Of a stretch of DNA of 54,110 nucleotides, positions 45,296-54,110 are shown piece by piece. Position numbers and translations under genes: made by a program. Each line of letters begins with the position of its first letter. Position 1 is the first letter of the stretch. The notes below the pieces were generated by a model that was not told where the DNA came from, did no database searches, and was given only the letters and a program-made list of their open reading frames with translations. Source of the stretch: Bacillota bacterium (GTDB taxonomy: Bacteria; Bacillota; Clostridia; Acetivibrionales; DTU013); the NCBI GenBank assembly GCA_023435925.1, contig JAEZLF010000187.1, positions 1 through 54,110 of the forward strand, read 5' to 3'.

Positions 45296-48200
45296 TCTTC
45301 TGCCCTCCATCGCCTTCCTGTCCGTCCTCGGCCTTTCCGGCAGCCCGCATCAGCTGCCAAACCTCATCCTCCTTGTGGTCCGGTATAACTCGATACCTGT
45401 TATCTCTGACTGCCGTATCGAACTGGCATACCGAGCTGAAGCTGCAGTAGGTGCAGGCGGTCATCGTCCGTTTCTTGTATGGGCTTATGACAACATCTCC
45501 ATCCAGTATTCCGCTTCCGATAGAGGAAAGAGTTTTCCTGACATAGCAGCGAAGCACGTCAAACTGTTCCTTTGTGGCTGCGGAAGACCTTCCCAGAGTA
45601 CCGTCCTTGTTCAGCCTTGTCGGAATAATGAGGGAATCTCCGTCTATATTTTTATCCATTTCTCTGATCAGCTTCACATCGGCAAGCACGAGGCCTTTCA
45701 TTCTCAGCTCTTTCATGATTGCTTTTTCAATGTCCTCATCCGGTATGTCCCTGTCGCACCGGATCAGAGGATCATCCAGCCTGAAATAGAGAATTCCGGC
45801 CGGGAGTTTTTTCTCCTGTTTCTCAGGGCTATCACTGCGTCCTGCTAATGTGTCCGCTCCAACATCTCCACCTAACCCTGCTAACGTATCCGCTTCAAAA
45901 TCCTCATTCAATGTTGTTTCCGGCTCCATTCCAAGTACTGCATCCAGATAAGTAACCAACTGCAGCTGGAGTCCGTAATAGACATCTGCCAGCTTTAGTG
46001 CTTTATTCCCGGATTTATAATCAATAATTCTTAGATAGGTTCCATCTTCATTTGTCATCGAATCAATCCGGTCAATTCTGCCGGTCATGTTGATAATTTC
46101 TCCGGAAGGCAGCTGAATTCGGATAGCCGGATACCTTCCCTTTTCACCAAATTCAATTTCATAGCCGGAGGGTTCAAAGCTGCTCATTTCAATATGCTTG
46201 CCAATAAGCATGACAGCCTTTGTTACTGTTCTTTTCAGTTTTACTGATTGATGTATATAGCGCTTACTGCTGCTCAGAATATTGTTTCCTTTTGAAGACA
46301 GCTGTTTGTCCACCAAGGATGATATTTGTGCGGCACACCATTCTCTATCCAATCCGCGCCAACTGATCCCCTGTTTGACCAGCATTCTGGAAAATTCGTC
46401 AATAATATGATGCATAAAGGTACCGGCATCCACAGGATCAAAGCTGAACATTTTCCTCTCCCTTGCCTTTAGCCCATAACGTACGTAGTAGGAGAAGGGA
46501 CAGGCTGCGTAAGTCTCCATGCGGGAAACGCTTGTAAAAACCGGTTTTCCATAGAGCCTTCCGGCTCTGTCACCTGTAAGGCGGCGGGTCTGGTTGGTGT
46601 ACCCCAGTCCATTGACAATCCTGCTGCACTTTTCCTTCCATTCTCTGTTGCGTGAAAACCATTTATATACAATCTTCCAACCCTCATGGATGGTTTCACC
46701 CTCATAGCGTCTGCGCAGCTGTGCTGCGAGTTCATCAAAAGCCGGGACTTGTGCAGCCGGCTGTGGTGGTACATTCGCCGGATCCGTCCCGGCTATCGTA
46801 CTTTGCTCCGACACATAGGGAAGTATTCTTTTGACCTCCGATAGAACGCGGGAAGGTCTCAATGCCTTTCCTTCTCTGTCTGCAGCAGGATAACTCAGCC
46901 ACAAATATCTGGAAGGAGTAGCAAACGCCATATATACCATGAATCTCTCCTCCATGCATCGGCTTGCCGTGTTGCCCGCCAGTTCCAGTCCGGCCTGTCC
47001 CAGATGATCCCTGTCCGAATCGGAAAGAAGTCCGTCATCCGCTTTCGTACCGGGGAGCACCCCTTCATTCACACCAAGTATATACAATGCTTTTATATCA
47101 TGGCTTCGTGCCCGCTCAATACTTCCGGCCAGAACCTGGTCGAGGGATGGGGGTATAAGTCCCATCTTATGTCCGGTAAAGCCCGCAGCAAGTATCTCAG
47201 AAAAACGTTCGGTACCCATTTTTTCCTCTCCCAGTACCTCGACGATCTGGGAGAAAACATCCATGACAATATTCCATACCTGTCTGTACTCTGCTGCCCT
47301 GTCAAGAAGCCCTTCTGAAGCAAATTTCATGGAAAGCGTTTCGATTCTTTTATCGACACCTACTTCACAAAGCATGTCAAATAACGCAGTGCAGAATTCA
47401 ACTGCTTTGGCGCCACCTCTGGTCTTTCCTCTGAAAACCTCAAGCGGTGCCGTTAACTGCCTTCTGGCTGCGTTGATCCTCGCCAGACATTCCAATTCAT
47501 ACGATGACGGTTCTCCCTCCCTGCCATACGGTTCCACCGGATAGTCCCAGTCCTCCTGACGGATCCAATTGTTCCCCCGGATACCATTTGCCAGCACATA
47601 GTTCTCCAATAAATCAATTTCCTCTCTTCCGATACCGGTAAGTCCCGTTCGCGCATATCTGAAAACAGCTTCATAAGGCCATCCGGCTGAGAATATTTCA
47701 AGAGCTGACAGAATGAAGATAATCAATGGGTGACCGTCGATTTCCCTCTTTCCGTCAAAAAAGAAAGGAATTCCATATCGGCCAAAGACACTTTTTACAA
47801 TACTTCGGTAGCTTTCCGGATTCCTCATGGTCACGGCAATATCCCTGTATCGCAGACCTTTATCCCTGCAAAGCCTTATGATATCCCGTGCCGCATCCTC
47901 TACCTCCGAATAGGGGTTGGCTGAAGAAGCAATTTGTACATCACCGGTGTATTCAAGAAATTTCTTACACGGATATTTATAGAAGTTCTCTTCGAGATGC
48001 CCTAGCTCGCCGGAATCCGTAAATCGTGGAGAGCTCCGCAGAGAAACAGGCTTTTCTATTTCGATTTCTTCTGATTCGGCCAATCGGATTAGCTTCACCG
48101 CAGTTTTTCTCACAGGAGTAAAAACCATCGGTGCAGCTTCGCCGGGCTCATTGGATAAACAGTCCGTGCAAAGACTGACAGTCACCCTCTTTGCCTTTCT

Positions 48201-48857
48201 CAGTAATTTACTTATCACCTTATATTCCTGGGGTGTAAACCCGGAAAACTCATCAATCCATATCTCAGCGCCGTCAAATTGCGTTGACTGATCCAGCTTT
48301 TTATATAATTCAACCAGGTCATCGTCCGCATCCAAATAGTTCCGGTGGAGCAGCTCTTCAAATTCACTGTAGACCAATGCCAGATCCCAAAGCTTGTCCT
48401 TTAGCGCCAGCCCATCCTTCATATTTGACATCGCCTTCGTCAGTTCCTCTGGTGTTACATCATAGCGTTTGAATTCCGTAATGGCGTCAGCAATTGTTTC
48501 TGTAAAGCCCTTTCTGAGAGCTGCTCTGGAAAACACTTTTAGCTTGCTTCCCAGACTGTCCATTATTTTAAACAGAAGCATACTCTTGCCCGAAGCATTG
48601 AGATGCTTGCGTGAAGCTCCCCCTACCTCGTTAAATACTCTGAAGGCCATTCTCCTGAAGCTCAATACCTCAGCTCTGAATATGTCTTTTGTACCGGATT
48701 CCCTGGCAAGATTCTTCTCAGCCTGTAACGAAAATTGTTCCGGAACAATCAGTACCAATGGGTGTGTACCACCGGCATTCAGAGCATGTTTCATTTCTCC
48801 GAGCAAGCCGGATGTTTTTCCGCTTCCTGCACGGCCATACACAATTCTAAGTCCCAT
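45288..48857 (-). CDS. addB: ATP-dependent helicase/deoxyribonuclease subunit B
   Basis: About 1189 residues from ATG 48857 (MGLRIVYGRAGSGKT, GGAGGGGG upstream). Walker A GRAGSGKT is at residues 8-15. The C-terminal nuclease has GRIDRID and RIIDYKSG. Four cysteines of an iron-sulphur cluster are present, one in AACPFSYYVRYG and three in CTYCSFSSVC. Near residues ~1005-1035 is a small repeat-derived insertion containing two copies of ADTLAG. First gene of addBA. Its partner overlaps its end, so both subunits are made together. Confidence 0.96.
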   Translation of the reverse strand: MGLRIVYGRAGSGKTSGLLGEMKHALNAGGTHPLVLIVPEQFSLQAEKNLARESGTKDIFRAEVLSFRRMAFRVFNEVGGASRKHLNASGKSMLLFKIMDSLGSKLKVFSRAALRKGFTETIADAITEFKRYDVTPEELTKAMSNMKDGLALKDKLWDLALVYSEFEELLHRNYLDADDDLVELYKKLDQSTQFDGAEIWIDEFSGFTPQEYKVISKLLRKAKRVTVSLCTDCLSNEPGEAAPMVFTPVRKTAVKLIRLAESEEIEIEKPVSLRSSPRFTDSGELGHLEENFYKYPCKKFLEYTGDVQIASSANPYSEVEDAARDIIRLCRDKGLRYRDIAVTMRNPESYRSIVKSVFGRYGIPFFFDGKREIDGHPLIIFILSALEIFSAGWPYEAVFRYARTGLTGIGREEIDLLENYVLANGIRGNNWIRQEDWDYPVEPYGREGEPSSYELECLARINAARRQLTAPLEVFRGKTRGGAKAVEFCTALFDMLCEVGVDKRIETLSMKFASEGLLDRAAEYRQVWNIVMDVFSQIVEVLGEEKMGTERFSEILAAGFTGHKMGLIPPSLDQVLAGSIERARSHDIKALYILGVNEGVLPGTKADDGLLSDSDRDHLGQAGLELAGNTASRCMEERFMVYMAFATPSRYLWLSYPAADREGKALRPSRVLSEVKRILPYVSEQSTIAGTDPANVPPQPAAQVPAFDELAAQLRRRYEGETIHEGWKIVYKWFSRNREWKEKCSRIVNGLGYTNQTRRLTGDRAGRLYGKPVFTSVSRMETYAACPFSYYVRYGLKARERKMFSFDPVDAGTFMHHIIDEFSRMLVKQGISWRGLDREWCAAQISSLVDKQLSSKGNNILSSSKRYIHQSVKLKRTVTKAVMLIGKHIEMSSFEPSGYEIEFGEKGRYPAIRIQLPSGEIINMTGRIDRIDSMTNEDGTYLRIIDYKSGNKALKLADVYYGLQLQLVTYLDAVLGMEPETTLNEDFEADTLAGLGGDVGADTLAGRSDSPEKQEKKLPAGILYFRLDDPLIRCDRDIPDEDIEKAIMKELRMKGLVLADVKLIREMDKNIDGDSLIIPTRLNKDGTLGRSSAATKEQFDVLRCYVRKTLSSIGSGILDGDVVISPYKKRTMTACTYCSFSSVCQFDTAVRDNRYRVIPDHKEDEVWQLMRAAGKAEDGQEGDGGQKNG

Positions 48858-49141
48858 ATTCCCCCTCCATACAAGGTCCATGTCACTATTCATATAAAAT
48901 AATCTTACCACATGAGGAATGATCCGTGAACTGTTTTAGACCTTCGATTTCCCTTTCTTCATAATCAGGTATTAGAGTTTCCTTATCTGAATAGCAAACT
49001 CTGTATAATCTTTTCTTTTCTGTATGCCGATAATTAATACAGTAGTGCAGTATATATTTCAGGCTAAGGATAGCCGAAATTCACTGCTTCTGAACGGCAA
49101 TAGCCCGTTCACTGCTCATAAAATGCAAGGAGGCATCTATT

Positions 49142-50263
49142 ATGAGGATTGAAAGCTCTTCCGTGCTATTGGCCGGAGCCAGCACGTCCGTAGAAACTCA
49201 TACAAAAGAAGAATCGTTGAAAACCTGGGTCGGAAATACCCGGCCGACCTTTGAGGGAGAAAAGCCCATCAACCTGTTCATCACGCCGGAAAATACACAA
49301 CAGGGCGATAGTCTGAAACTCTCTGCCGAAGGTAAGGCCGCTCTCGAAAAGCAAATGGCTTCAGTAACAGCCGGTGTCGCCAAAGAGGTGGAACCCCAGG
49401 AACTGTATACCGATAGAGAAAAGCAAAAAATACTGATGCTTCAAAAAATGCTGGAACTGCTCACCGGGAAAAAGCTTCGGTTTGTTTTCCCTGACAAGGA
49501 GAAGCTGAGCCAATTGAAATCGGAGATGAAGCCGGTTCAGTTAAGTGGTCCGATAATTGGCCAGCCTGTGAATCTTACGGTACGCCAAAACCAAGGCTGG
49601 GGTCTGGAATATGACCTCCACGAGACCCACTATGAGAAGCAAACCATGAATTTTGCCGCCGGAGGAACTGTCAGGACAGCGGATGGAAGAGAAATCAGCT
49701 TTGATCTCAACCTCAGCATGAGCCGCGAATTTTATTCAAGCCTTGATGTTTCATTAAGAGCCGGTGATGCGGTAAAGGTGGATCCGCTGGTTATCAACTT
49801 TGACGGCCCTACCGCTGCGCTCACCAATAACAAATTCAGCTTTGATATTGACGCAGACGGTGATGAAGACCAAATCTCCTTTGCTACAAGCGGCAGTGGT
49901 TTTTTGGCTTATGACCTGAACAATGACGGAATCATCAATGACGGCTCTGAGCTCTTTGGTCCGCAAAGCGGAAACGGCTTCAATGATCTTGCCTTATATG
50001 ACGAGGACGGCAACGGCTGGATTGATGAGAATGATGACATCTACAGCAAGCTGCGTATCTGGTCGAAGGATGAAAACGGAAATGATCAGCTGTTTGCTCT
50101 TGGCGTCAAAGGGGTTGGTGCCATATACCTTGGAAATACCGCAACAGCCTTTGATGTAAAAACAAACAGCAACCAGACTCTTGGCAGTATTGCCAGGAGC
50201 GGTATCTTCCTGAAGGAAAGCGGCCAAGCCGGCACGATACAGCATGTTGACCTGGTAATTTAG
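49142..50263 (+). CDS. Acidic EF-hand-like protein, function unknown
   Basis: 373 residues, ribosome site AAGGAGG before ATG. No signal peptide or membrane segment. The N-terminal ~150 residues are unremarkable. The C-terminal half has Asp-rich calcium-loop motifs (DIDADGDEDQI, DLNNDGIINDGSELFG, DEDGNGWIDENDD) followed by a conserved tail YSKLRIWSKDENGNDQL ... GVGAIYLGN. That tail also occurs in large RTX-type secreted proteins of proteobacteria and in stand-alone proteins, from memory. A calcium-binding role is probable; location and partner are unknown. Single gene closed by a strong terminator. Confidence 0.75.
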   Translation: MRIESSSVLLAGASTSVETHTKEESLKTWVGNTRPTFEGEKPINLFITPENTQQGDSLKLSAEGKAALEKQMASVTAGVAKEVEPQELYTDREKQKILMLQKMLELLTGKKLRFVFPDKEKLSQLKSEMKPVQLSGPIIGQPVNLTVRQNQGWGLEYDLHETHYEKQTMNFAAGGTVRTADGREISFDLNLSMSREFYSSLDVSLRAGDAVKVDPLVINFDGPTAALTNNKFSFDIDADGDEDQISFATSGSGFLAYDLNNDGIINDGSELFGPQSGNGFNDLALYDEDGNGWIDENDDIYSKLRIWSKDENGNDQLFALGVKGVGAIYLGNTATAFDVKTNSNQTLGSIARSGIFLKESGQAGTIQHVDLVI

Positions 50264-50306
50264 AACAGAATTCCAGCTCATTTATTTTATTCACTCGATA
50301 TTGTAA

Positions 50307-50357
50307 GGGGACATTCCTCAACCAAGAGCAAAGTTGGTTGAGGAATGTCCCCTTTTT
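50307..50357 (+). terminator. Strong 18-bp palindromic terminator, REP-like
   Basis: Perfect 18-bp stem (50307-50324 with 50335-50352), starting GGGGACATTCCTCAACCA, 10-nt loop, then TTTTT on the plus strand. It ends the EF-hand-like gene. The GGGGACA/TGTCCCC ends resemble REP palindromes mobilised by Y1 (RAYT) transposases, so it may be a captured repeat. Confidence 0.85.
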
Positions 50358-50393
50358 ATTACCAAGGTTTTGGTAGATTGATTGCCTTTTGGG

Positions 50394-51518
50394 TTACCGT
50401 AGCATAACTGCAGAGTTCAGTATCGTCGTGCTGTATAAAAATAAAACATCCTGATTGTTGAACTCAATATAGCTGCCAAGCGAATCACTGGTTATATACC
50501 GTATATCAACCATCGTCACCCTGGAATACCCCTCTAGCAACAACGGGACAAGACTGCTTCCAAAAGAGTCACGAAATACAACAAGTTCTCTGTCCGTTTT
50601 TGCAGCAGGGTTTTCAATAATCAGCAAGGGAGACGCACCTGATAAGTATACATCATAGGGGTCTCTCCCTTCCAGTTTTTCTAAATCATAAACGGGAGTT
50701 ATACTATCACTTTCCACATTGTACACAGTGCAGTTTTTGATCGTGTCATTCGTTAAGTAAATAATCTGATCCGGCTTTAGCGGCAATGCAGATTGTCCAT
50801 AATAAACACCGTAAAACGGGTCATCAACTTTGACTGTTTCGAAATCCGGCGACAGATAATCGGCAATCCCCAATTCCGAACCAATCTTTTTCGCAATTTT
50901 ATCAATATTTTCCTGCCTCCAATGGATATCTGTTCTATAGTAGTCCTCTAGAGAGAGCATATCTGTAATATCAATATATCTTGCGTAATCGGTTCCGTCC
51001 CTTACCATCCGGAACAACTGCTCATAGTCCATTGACGGGTAACCCTTTTGAGCACCTGAATAATAGTTTTTGTCAGGTATAACTGAAAAATACAGCTTTA
51101 CATCCTTGTCGAACATATACTTCTCATACAGGTATCGGAATTTGTCATTAGCCGTATGGATTGAACTCTCGTTCAATGGATATTCCAGCTTCGCTGCATA
51201 ATCGTCTTCGATATATATACCGTTGTTATCTTTTTGAGATAAAAGATAAAATCTCGTAAAGGCCTTCAATTTCCGCAATCCAAAACGGCCGGGAAATTGA
51301 TCCTTTGCATACTCCTCAAAATTTTTCATGAATTTCCCGGACAGCATGGATTGAAGTTCAAGCCGAGGAAGCTGTTCAAGCTTTCTGCGCTCGCTTTCCG
51401 AAATATCCTTTGCAGGATTGATCCAGCTAATAATAGTTAACGAAAACCAAAACAAGCACACGATGATAACAATAATCAAGTTCTTGTATCTATTTATGTT
51501 AAAATATTTCTTTTTCAT
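50394..51518 (-). CDS. DHHW-family (AlgJ/AlgX-like) polysaccharide O-acetylation protein
   Basis: 374 residues, anchored by one N-terminal membrane helix (about 13-33); the rest is extracellular. The family motif appears as YRTDIHW, and the SGNH-like Ser block as FRDSFGSS. Related proteins receive acetyl groups from an MBOAT protein and place them on a polysaccharide. GAGGA precedes the ATG, and the MBOAT gene is immediately upstream. The acceptor polymer is unknown. Confidence 0.88.
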   Translation of the reverse strand: MKKKYFNINRYKNLIIVIIVCLFWFSLTIISWINPAKDISESERRKLEQLPRLELQSMLSGKFMKNFEEYAKDQFPGRFGLRKLKAFTRFYLLSQKDNNGIYIEDDYAAKLEYPLNESSIHTANDKFRYLYEKYMFDKDVKLYFSVIPDKNYYSGAQKGYPSMDYEQLFRMVRDGTDYARYIDITDMLSLEDYYRTDIHWRQENIDKIAKKIGSELGIADYLSPDFETVKVDDPFYGVYYGQSALPLKPDQIIYLTNDTIKNCTVYNVESDSITPVYDLEKLEGRDPYDVYLSGASPLLIIENPAAKTDRELVVFRDSFGSSLVPLLLEGYSRVTMVDIRYITSDSLGSYIEFNNQDVLFLYSTTILNSAVMLR

Positions 51519-51554
51519 AACATCCTCAATTCTAAAAATACCTTTCTAAAACAG

Positions 51555-52955
51555 TTAGAATCTAAAATATAAGAACGGATTAAAGGAAGAATCAACCAAA
51601 TAAGCTGTAACAACAAGCAATAGTAAGGTGTAGGCAATAGGCTCCATAACATCTGCTATAGCTTTACAAATCCGATTCTTTCTAAGACGCTCAATAAGCT
51701 TTCTCGGCAAAGGTGTACATCCGATAATTGCCAATACCAATATAAATCCATAGCTTCGCAAGTAATACAGCGATTGCATATCTGTCATTTTGTTATTAAA
51801 AGCTCCAAACATAGAGGCTATCCTCATAAATGCCGTTGAAATATCAGGCGCATCAAATATGACAAAGCTAATCAAAATAATTAACAGAACATAAATATGA
51901 GAAACCCATTTTGGGATTTTCCGCAAGAGCCTGTTTACCCATAATTTCTCTATGATCAGCATAATGGCAAATAACAGCCCCCAAAGAATAAAGTTCCAGG
52001 CAGCTCCATGCCAGAACCCGGTAAGCAGCCAAACAAGCAGGATATTGAATAACCAACGGCCTTTTCCGACCCTGTTGCCTCCCAAAGGGATATATAGATA
52101 ATCCCGGAACCACGTACCAAGCGACATATGCCATCTCCGCCAAAATTCGGTTATACTTGTTGATATATAAGGATAGTTAAAGTTCTCCATGAAATCAAAA
52201 CCAAACAGGTGTCCGAGTCCTATCGCCATATCACTGTATCCCGAAAAATCAAAGTATATCTGCAGTGAAAAAGCCACGGCATACATCCAACTGAATAAAA
52301 CAGATCTATCCTGAGTATTGATAAATATATTGCACAATTCACCAAGAGAGTTTGCGATCAATACTTTTTTAGTAAGGCCAAAGACAAACCGCCGTATGCC
52401 AAAACGGAATCTCTCCATACTGTGCGTCCGATTCTCCAGCGCTGCAGCCACATCTACATAACGTACAATAGGCCCTGCGACCAGTTGAGGAAATAGCGCA
52501 ATATAGGTTGCCAGATCTATAATACTTTTCTGCGCCCTCGTTTGCTTTCGATATACATCTATGGTATAACTCAATATCTGAAAGGTATAAAAACTGATGC
52601 CAACCGGTAATGCGATCCTCAGTAAGGGCATGGATAAACCTGTGGCATTGAAATTAGCGATAAAAAAATCACTATACTTAAAATAACCTAGTAGCCCTAA
52701 TGAAAAACAAACAGATATAATCATCCAGAATTTAGCCAACTCCGTATCAAGATACCTTTCAATAAGAAGCCCTAAAAAATACTGAACTGCTATAGATAAT
52801 ACCATTAGAACTATATATTTTGGCTCACCCCACCCATAAAATATTAGGGATGATATAAGCAGCACCAGATTCTTCCCTTTTAATGGTGCTATATAGTATA
52901 TGATTAGCACAATCGGTAAGAAGTAGTATAAAAATGTGATACTGGAAAAAAGCAT
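51555..52955 (-). CDS. MBOAT-family O-acyltransferase, AlgI-like
   Basis: About 466 residues. The ATG at 52955 (MLFSSITFLYYFLP) fits the usual family start better than a TTG three codons earlier; the ribosome site is weak for both. About ten or more membrane helices, with the catalytic His in TGFWHGAAWNFILW and the family segment YFDFSGYSDMAIGLG. It moves acetyl groups across the membrane for the downstream DHHW protein. An alginate pathway is absent, so the target is more likely a capsule, teichoic-acid or exopolysaccharide polymer. Confidence 0.93.
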   Translation of the reverse strand: MLFSSITFLYYFLPIVLIIYYIAPLKGKNLVLLISSLIFYGWGEPKYIVLMVLSIAVQYFLGLLIERYLDTELAKFWMIISVCFSLGLLGYFKYSDFFIANFNATGLSMPLLRIALPVGISFYTFQILSYTIDVYRKQTRAQKSIIDLATYIALFPQLVAGPIVRYVDVAAALENRTHSMERFRFGIRRFVFGLTKKVLIANSLGELCNIFINTQDRSVLFSWMYAVAFSLQIYFDFSGYSDMAIGLGHLFGFDFMENFNYPYISTSITEFWRRWHMSLGTWFRDYLYIPLGGNRVGKGRWLFNILLVWLLTGFWHGAAWNFILWGLLFAIMLIIEKLWVNRLLRKIPKWVSHIYVLLIILISFVIFDAPDISTAFMRIASMFGAFNNKMTDMQSLYYLRSYGFILVLAIIGCTPLPRKLIERLRKNRICKAIADVMEPIAYTLLLLVVTAYLVDSSFNPFLYFRF

Positions 52956-52977
52956 ATTATCCAATACTACGGTATCT

Positions 52978-53033
52978 GCCGGTTCCTATCCGCTAAAGCG
53001 AATCAGACATGCTGTTGCAGAATAAGAACCGGC
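52978..53033 (-). promoter_or_regulatory. Stem-loop between the DUF4358 and MBOAT genes
   Basis: Perfect 8-bp inverted repeat GCCGGTTC (52978-52985) with GAACCGGC (53026-53033). It may lower or shift expression of the MBOAT gene relative to the lipoprotein. No T run. Confidence 0.35.
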
Positions 53034-53042
53034 GATCCGAAA

Positions 53043-53654
53043 TCACCTTTCCAGTTCGATATCAAGCTTGCCGCCGCGAACCTCTTTAAATGCATCAACG
53101 ATTTCCTGCGATGTAACTACATCATTCAATTGTGAGGATACCATAATCAACATAATAACATCATTCTGTGCTACGATTTGAAGATCATCGGCCTCTACAC
53201 AGACCCATTTTCTTTGATCGATACCATTTAGCATTTCTTCAGCAACTGTTTTTGAATCCTCCGGCTGATTTACCTGCACCAGAACAAGCGAATAGGCCTG
53301 GGAACCTATCATAGCCTCCGAAGCAACAATATCCTTAACTTTGGAGATATCGCCAAGGCCGGTGTAATACTTGACTGAATCACCGTTTGCTAAATCAACC
53401 GGAATATCACCCAATGCCAGATCAGGATTCTTTAATTCATAAATCTGTTTTATCATTGAAAACAGCTCGCTTTGGGGCGTCTGTACATCTGTATCTGTAC
53501 CCTCCGGCGATTCAGCGTCTGTACCATCTTCGGACGGACCGGCAACCACATTGTCCTGGGGCGGAACTGCAGGATCTGAATCCACCTTACTCTGGCATGC
53601 TGAAAAAGTAAGTAATGCGACTACTAACACTGCTAAAAGAGTATTTCTTGACAT
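53043..53654 (-). CDS. DUF4358 lipoprotein
   Basis: About 203 residues from ATG 53654 (MSRNTLLAV) with TTGGAGG upstream; an earlier in-frame start is unsupported. Lipobox TFSAC is followed by a Pro/Asp/Glu-rich linker and a DUF4358 domain (VKDIVASEAMIGSQAYSLVL). DUF4358 lipoproteins often precede MBOAT and DHHW genes in Clostridia, so a role in surface-polymer acetylation is inferred. First gene of the set. Confidence 0.85.
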   Translation of the reverse strand: MSRNTLLAVLVVALLTFSACQSKVDSDPAVPPQDNVVAGPSEDGTDAESPEGTDTDVQTPQSELFSMIKQIYELKNPDLALGDIPVDLANGDSVKYYTGLGDISKVKDIVASEAMIGSQAYSLVLVQVNQPEDSKTVAEEMLNGIDQRKWVCVEADDLQIVAQNDVIMLIMVSSQLNDVVTSQEIVDAFKEVRGGKLDIELER

Positions 53655-53926
53655 TTGAGCCTCCAACTTCTGTGTATTATTCTGCTTTACCGCAACTGTA
53701 ATTATCAATGGAAATAATTAAGCAATTGCCTGCATTGCAATGTATTAGACGACTCATAAACTCAATATGTTGCATAATCTAATACCTGTATAGCTGTCAA
53801 TACTTAGCATTTGTGGATTGAATGGAGGCACATCAAAAATGGATCAAATAATTATCCTCTGAAACGCATGAATTTTCTGATCTTCTCCTCAATATATTAA
53901 ATATCATCCAGCAAACCTTGGTAATT

Positions 53927-54110
53927 CTAATTTTGATAGTTGATATCTTGATTGACATGATAGTCGAATATTTTAAGATTTGTGCCCTCTAATTGTTCCT
54001 TATATATATCTACCGCATTTATACGATTATTTCCATAAGTTTTATAATAATAAATACATTTTTCCTGATCCATACAAGAAGAGTAGGTTGTTAAATCTTC
54101 TAACCCTTCG
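53927..54110 (-). CDS. C-terminal fragment of an unrecognised gene, cut by the window edge
   Basis: The minus strand is open from the right edge to TAG at 53927-53929, 60 codons ending HVNQDINYQN. Content includes TTYSSCMDQEKCIYYYKT and RINAVDIYKEQLEG. It is rich in Tyr, Asn and Asp and soluble-looking. No family is recognised. The start lies outside the window. Real coding is likely because the frame is open to the edge with plausible composition, but evidence is thin. Confidence 0.45.
   Translation of the reverse strand, partial: EGLEDLTTYSSCMDQEKCIYYYKTYGNNRINAVDIYKEQLEGTNLKIFDYHVNQDINYQN

Noticed and set aside
49000..49141. Sigma-D or riboswitch signals upstream of the EF-hand-like gene
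   Set aside because: A GCCGAAAT-like box is present but no matching -35 at the right distance, and no riboswitch landmarks were found.

Overview
The window looks like chromosomal DNA of a low-to-moderate GC Gram-positive anaerobe of the class Clostridia, perhaps a plant-polysaccharide degrader. The reasons are inferential: strong GGAGG-type ribosome binding sites, consensus sigma-A promoters, an AddAB rather than RecBCD nuclease, a YesM/YesN sensor pair beside a CUT1 sugar transporter, DUF1836 and DUF5058 proteins, and c-di-AMP (ydaO) and guanidine-I (ykkC) riboswitches. No rRNA, tRNA or CRISPR array was seen.

Left part (1-10.4 kb) is accessory-like. A short repeat-like sequence with two hairpins precedes a membrane chemoreceptor, a decayed sensor-domain fragment and a soluble chemoreceptor. 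Then come a Phd-like/Uma2 fusion with its own palindromic operator, and a compact restriction-modification operon (XRE controller, N6-adenine methyltransferase, PD-(D/E)XK-like nuclease) with a C-box-like operator overlapping its promoter. This part ends with a TPR remnant, a 231-bp structured element (copy A) and three terminator hairpins.

Region 10.5-16.9 kb holds sbcDC and a long repeat-rich intergenic region with a second, diverged copy (B) of the structured element. The two copies differ in sequence but pair internally in the same way, including compensatory changes, which suggests an undescribed structured RNA or hairpin element.

Region 16.9-28.9 kb is a sugar-use locus read on the minus strand: YesM-like kinase, YesN-like regulator, sugar-binding lipoprotein, two permeases, a membrane-anchored clan GH-A glycosidase with CBM modules interrupted by an in-frame TGA, and a GH36 alpha-galactosidase. 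No transporter ATPase is present, so one encoded elsewhere is presumably shared. Region 29-34.5 kb has a DUF5058 membrane-protein pair and two lipoproteins (DUF3160 and a repeat-linker protein).

Region 34.7-40.6 kb has a small multi-pass membrane protein behind a guanidine-I-type riboswitch with an overlapping terminator, an NlpC/P60 wall hydrolase behind a c-di-AMP riboswitch, a DUF1836 regulator, an SGNH hydrolase, a rhomboid-TPR protease and a polysaccharide deacetylase. Region 40.8-48.9 kb is addBA. The right end has an EF-hand-like acidic protein, a strong palindromic terminator, and a DUF4358/MBOAT/DHHW set that probably O-acetylates an extracellular polymer. A gene fragment runs off the right edge.

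A recurring oddity is low-complexity, repeat-derived insertions inside otherwise conserved proteins (SbcD, AddA at four places, AddB, alpha-galactosidase, a lipoprotein) together with minisatellite-like DNA between genes.
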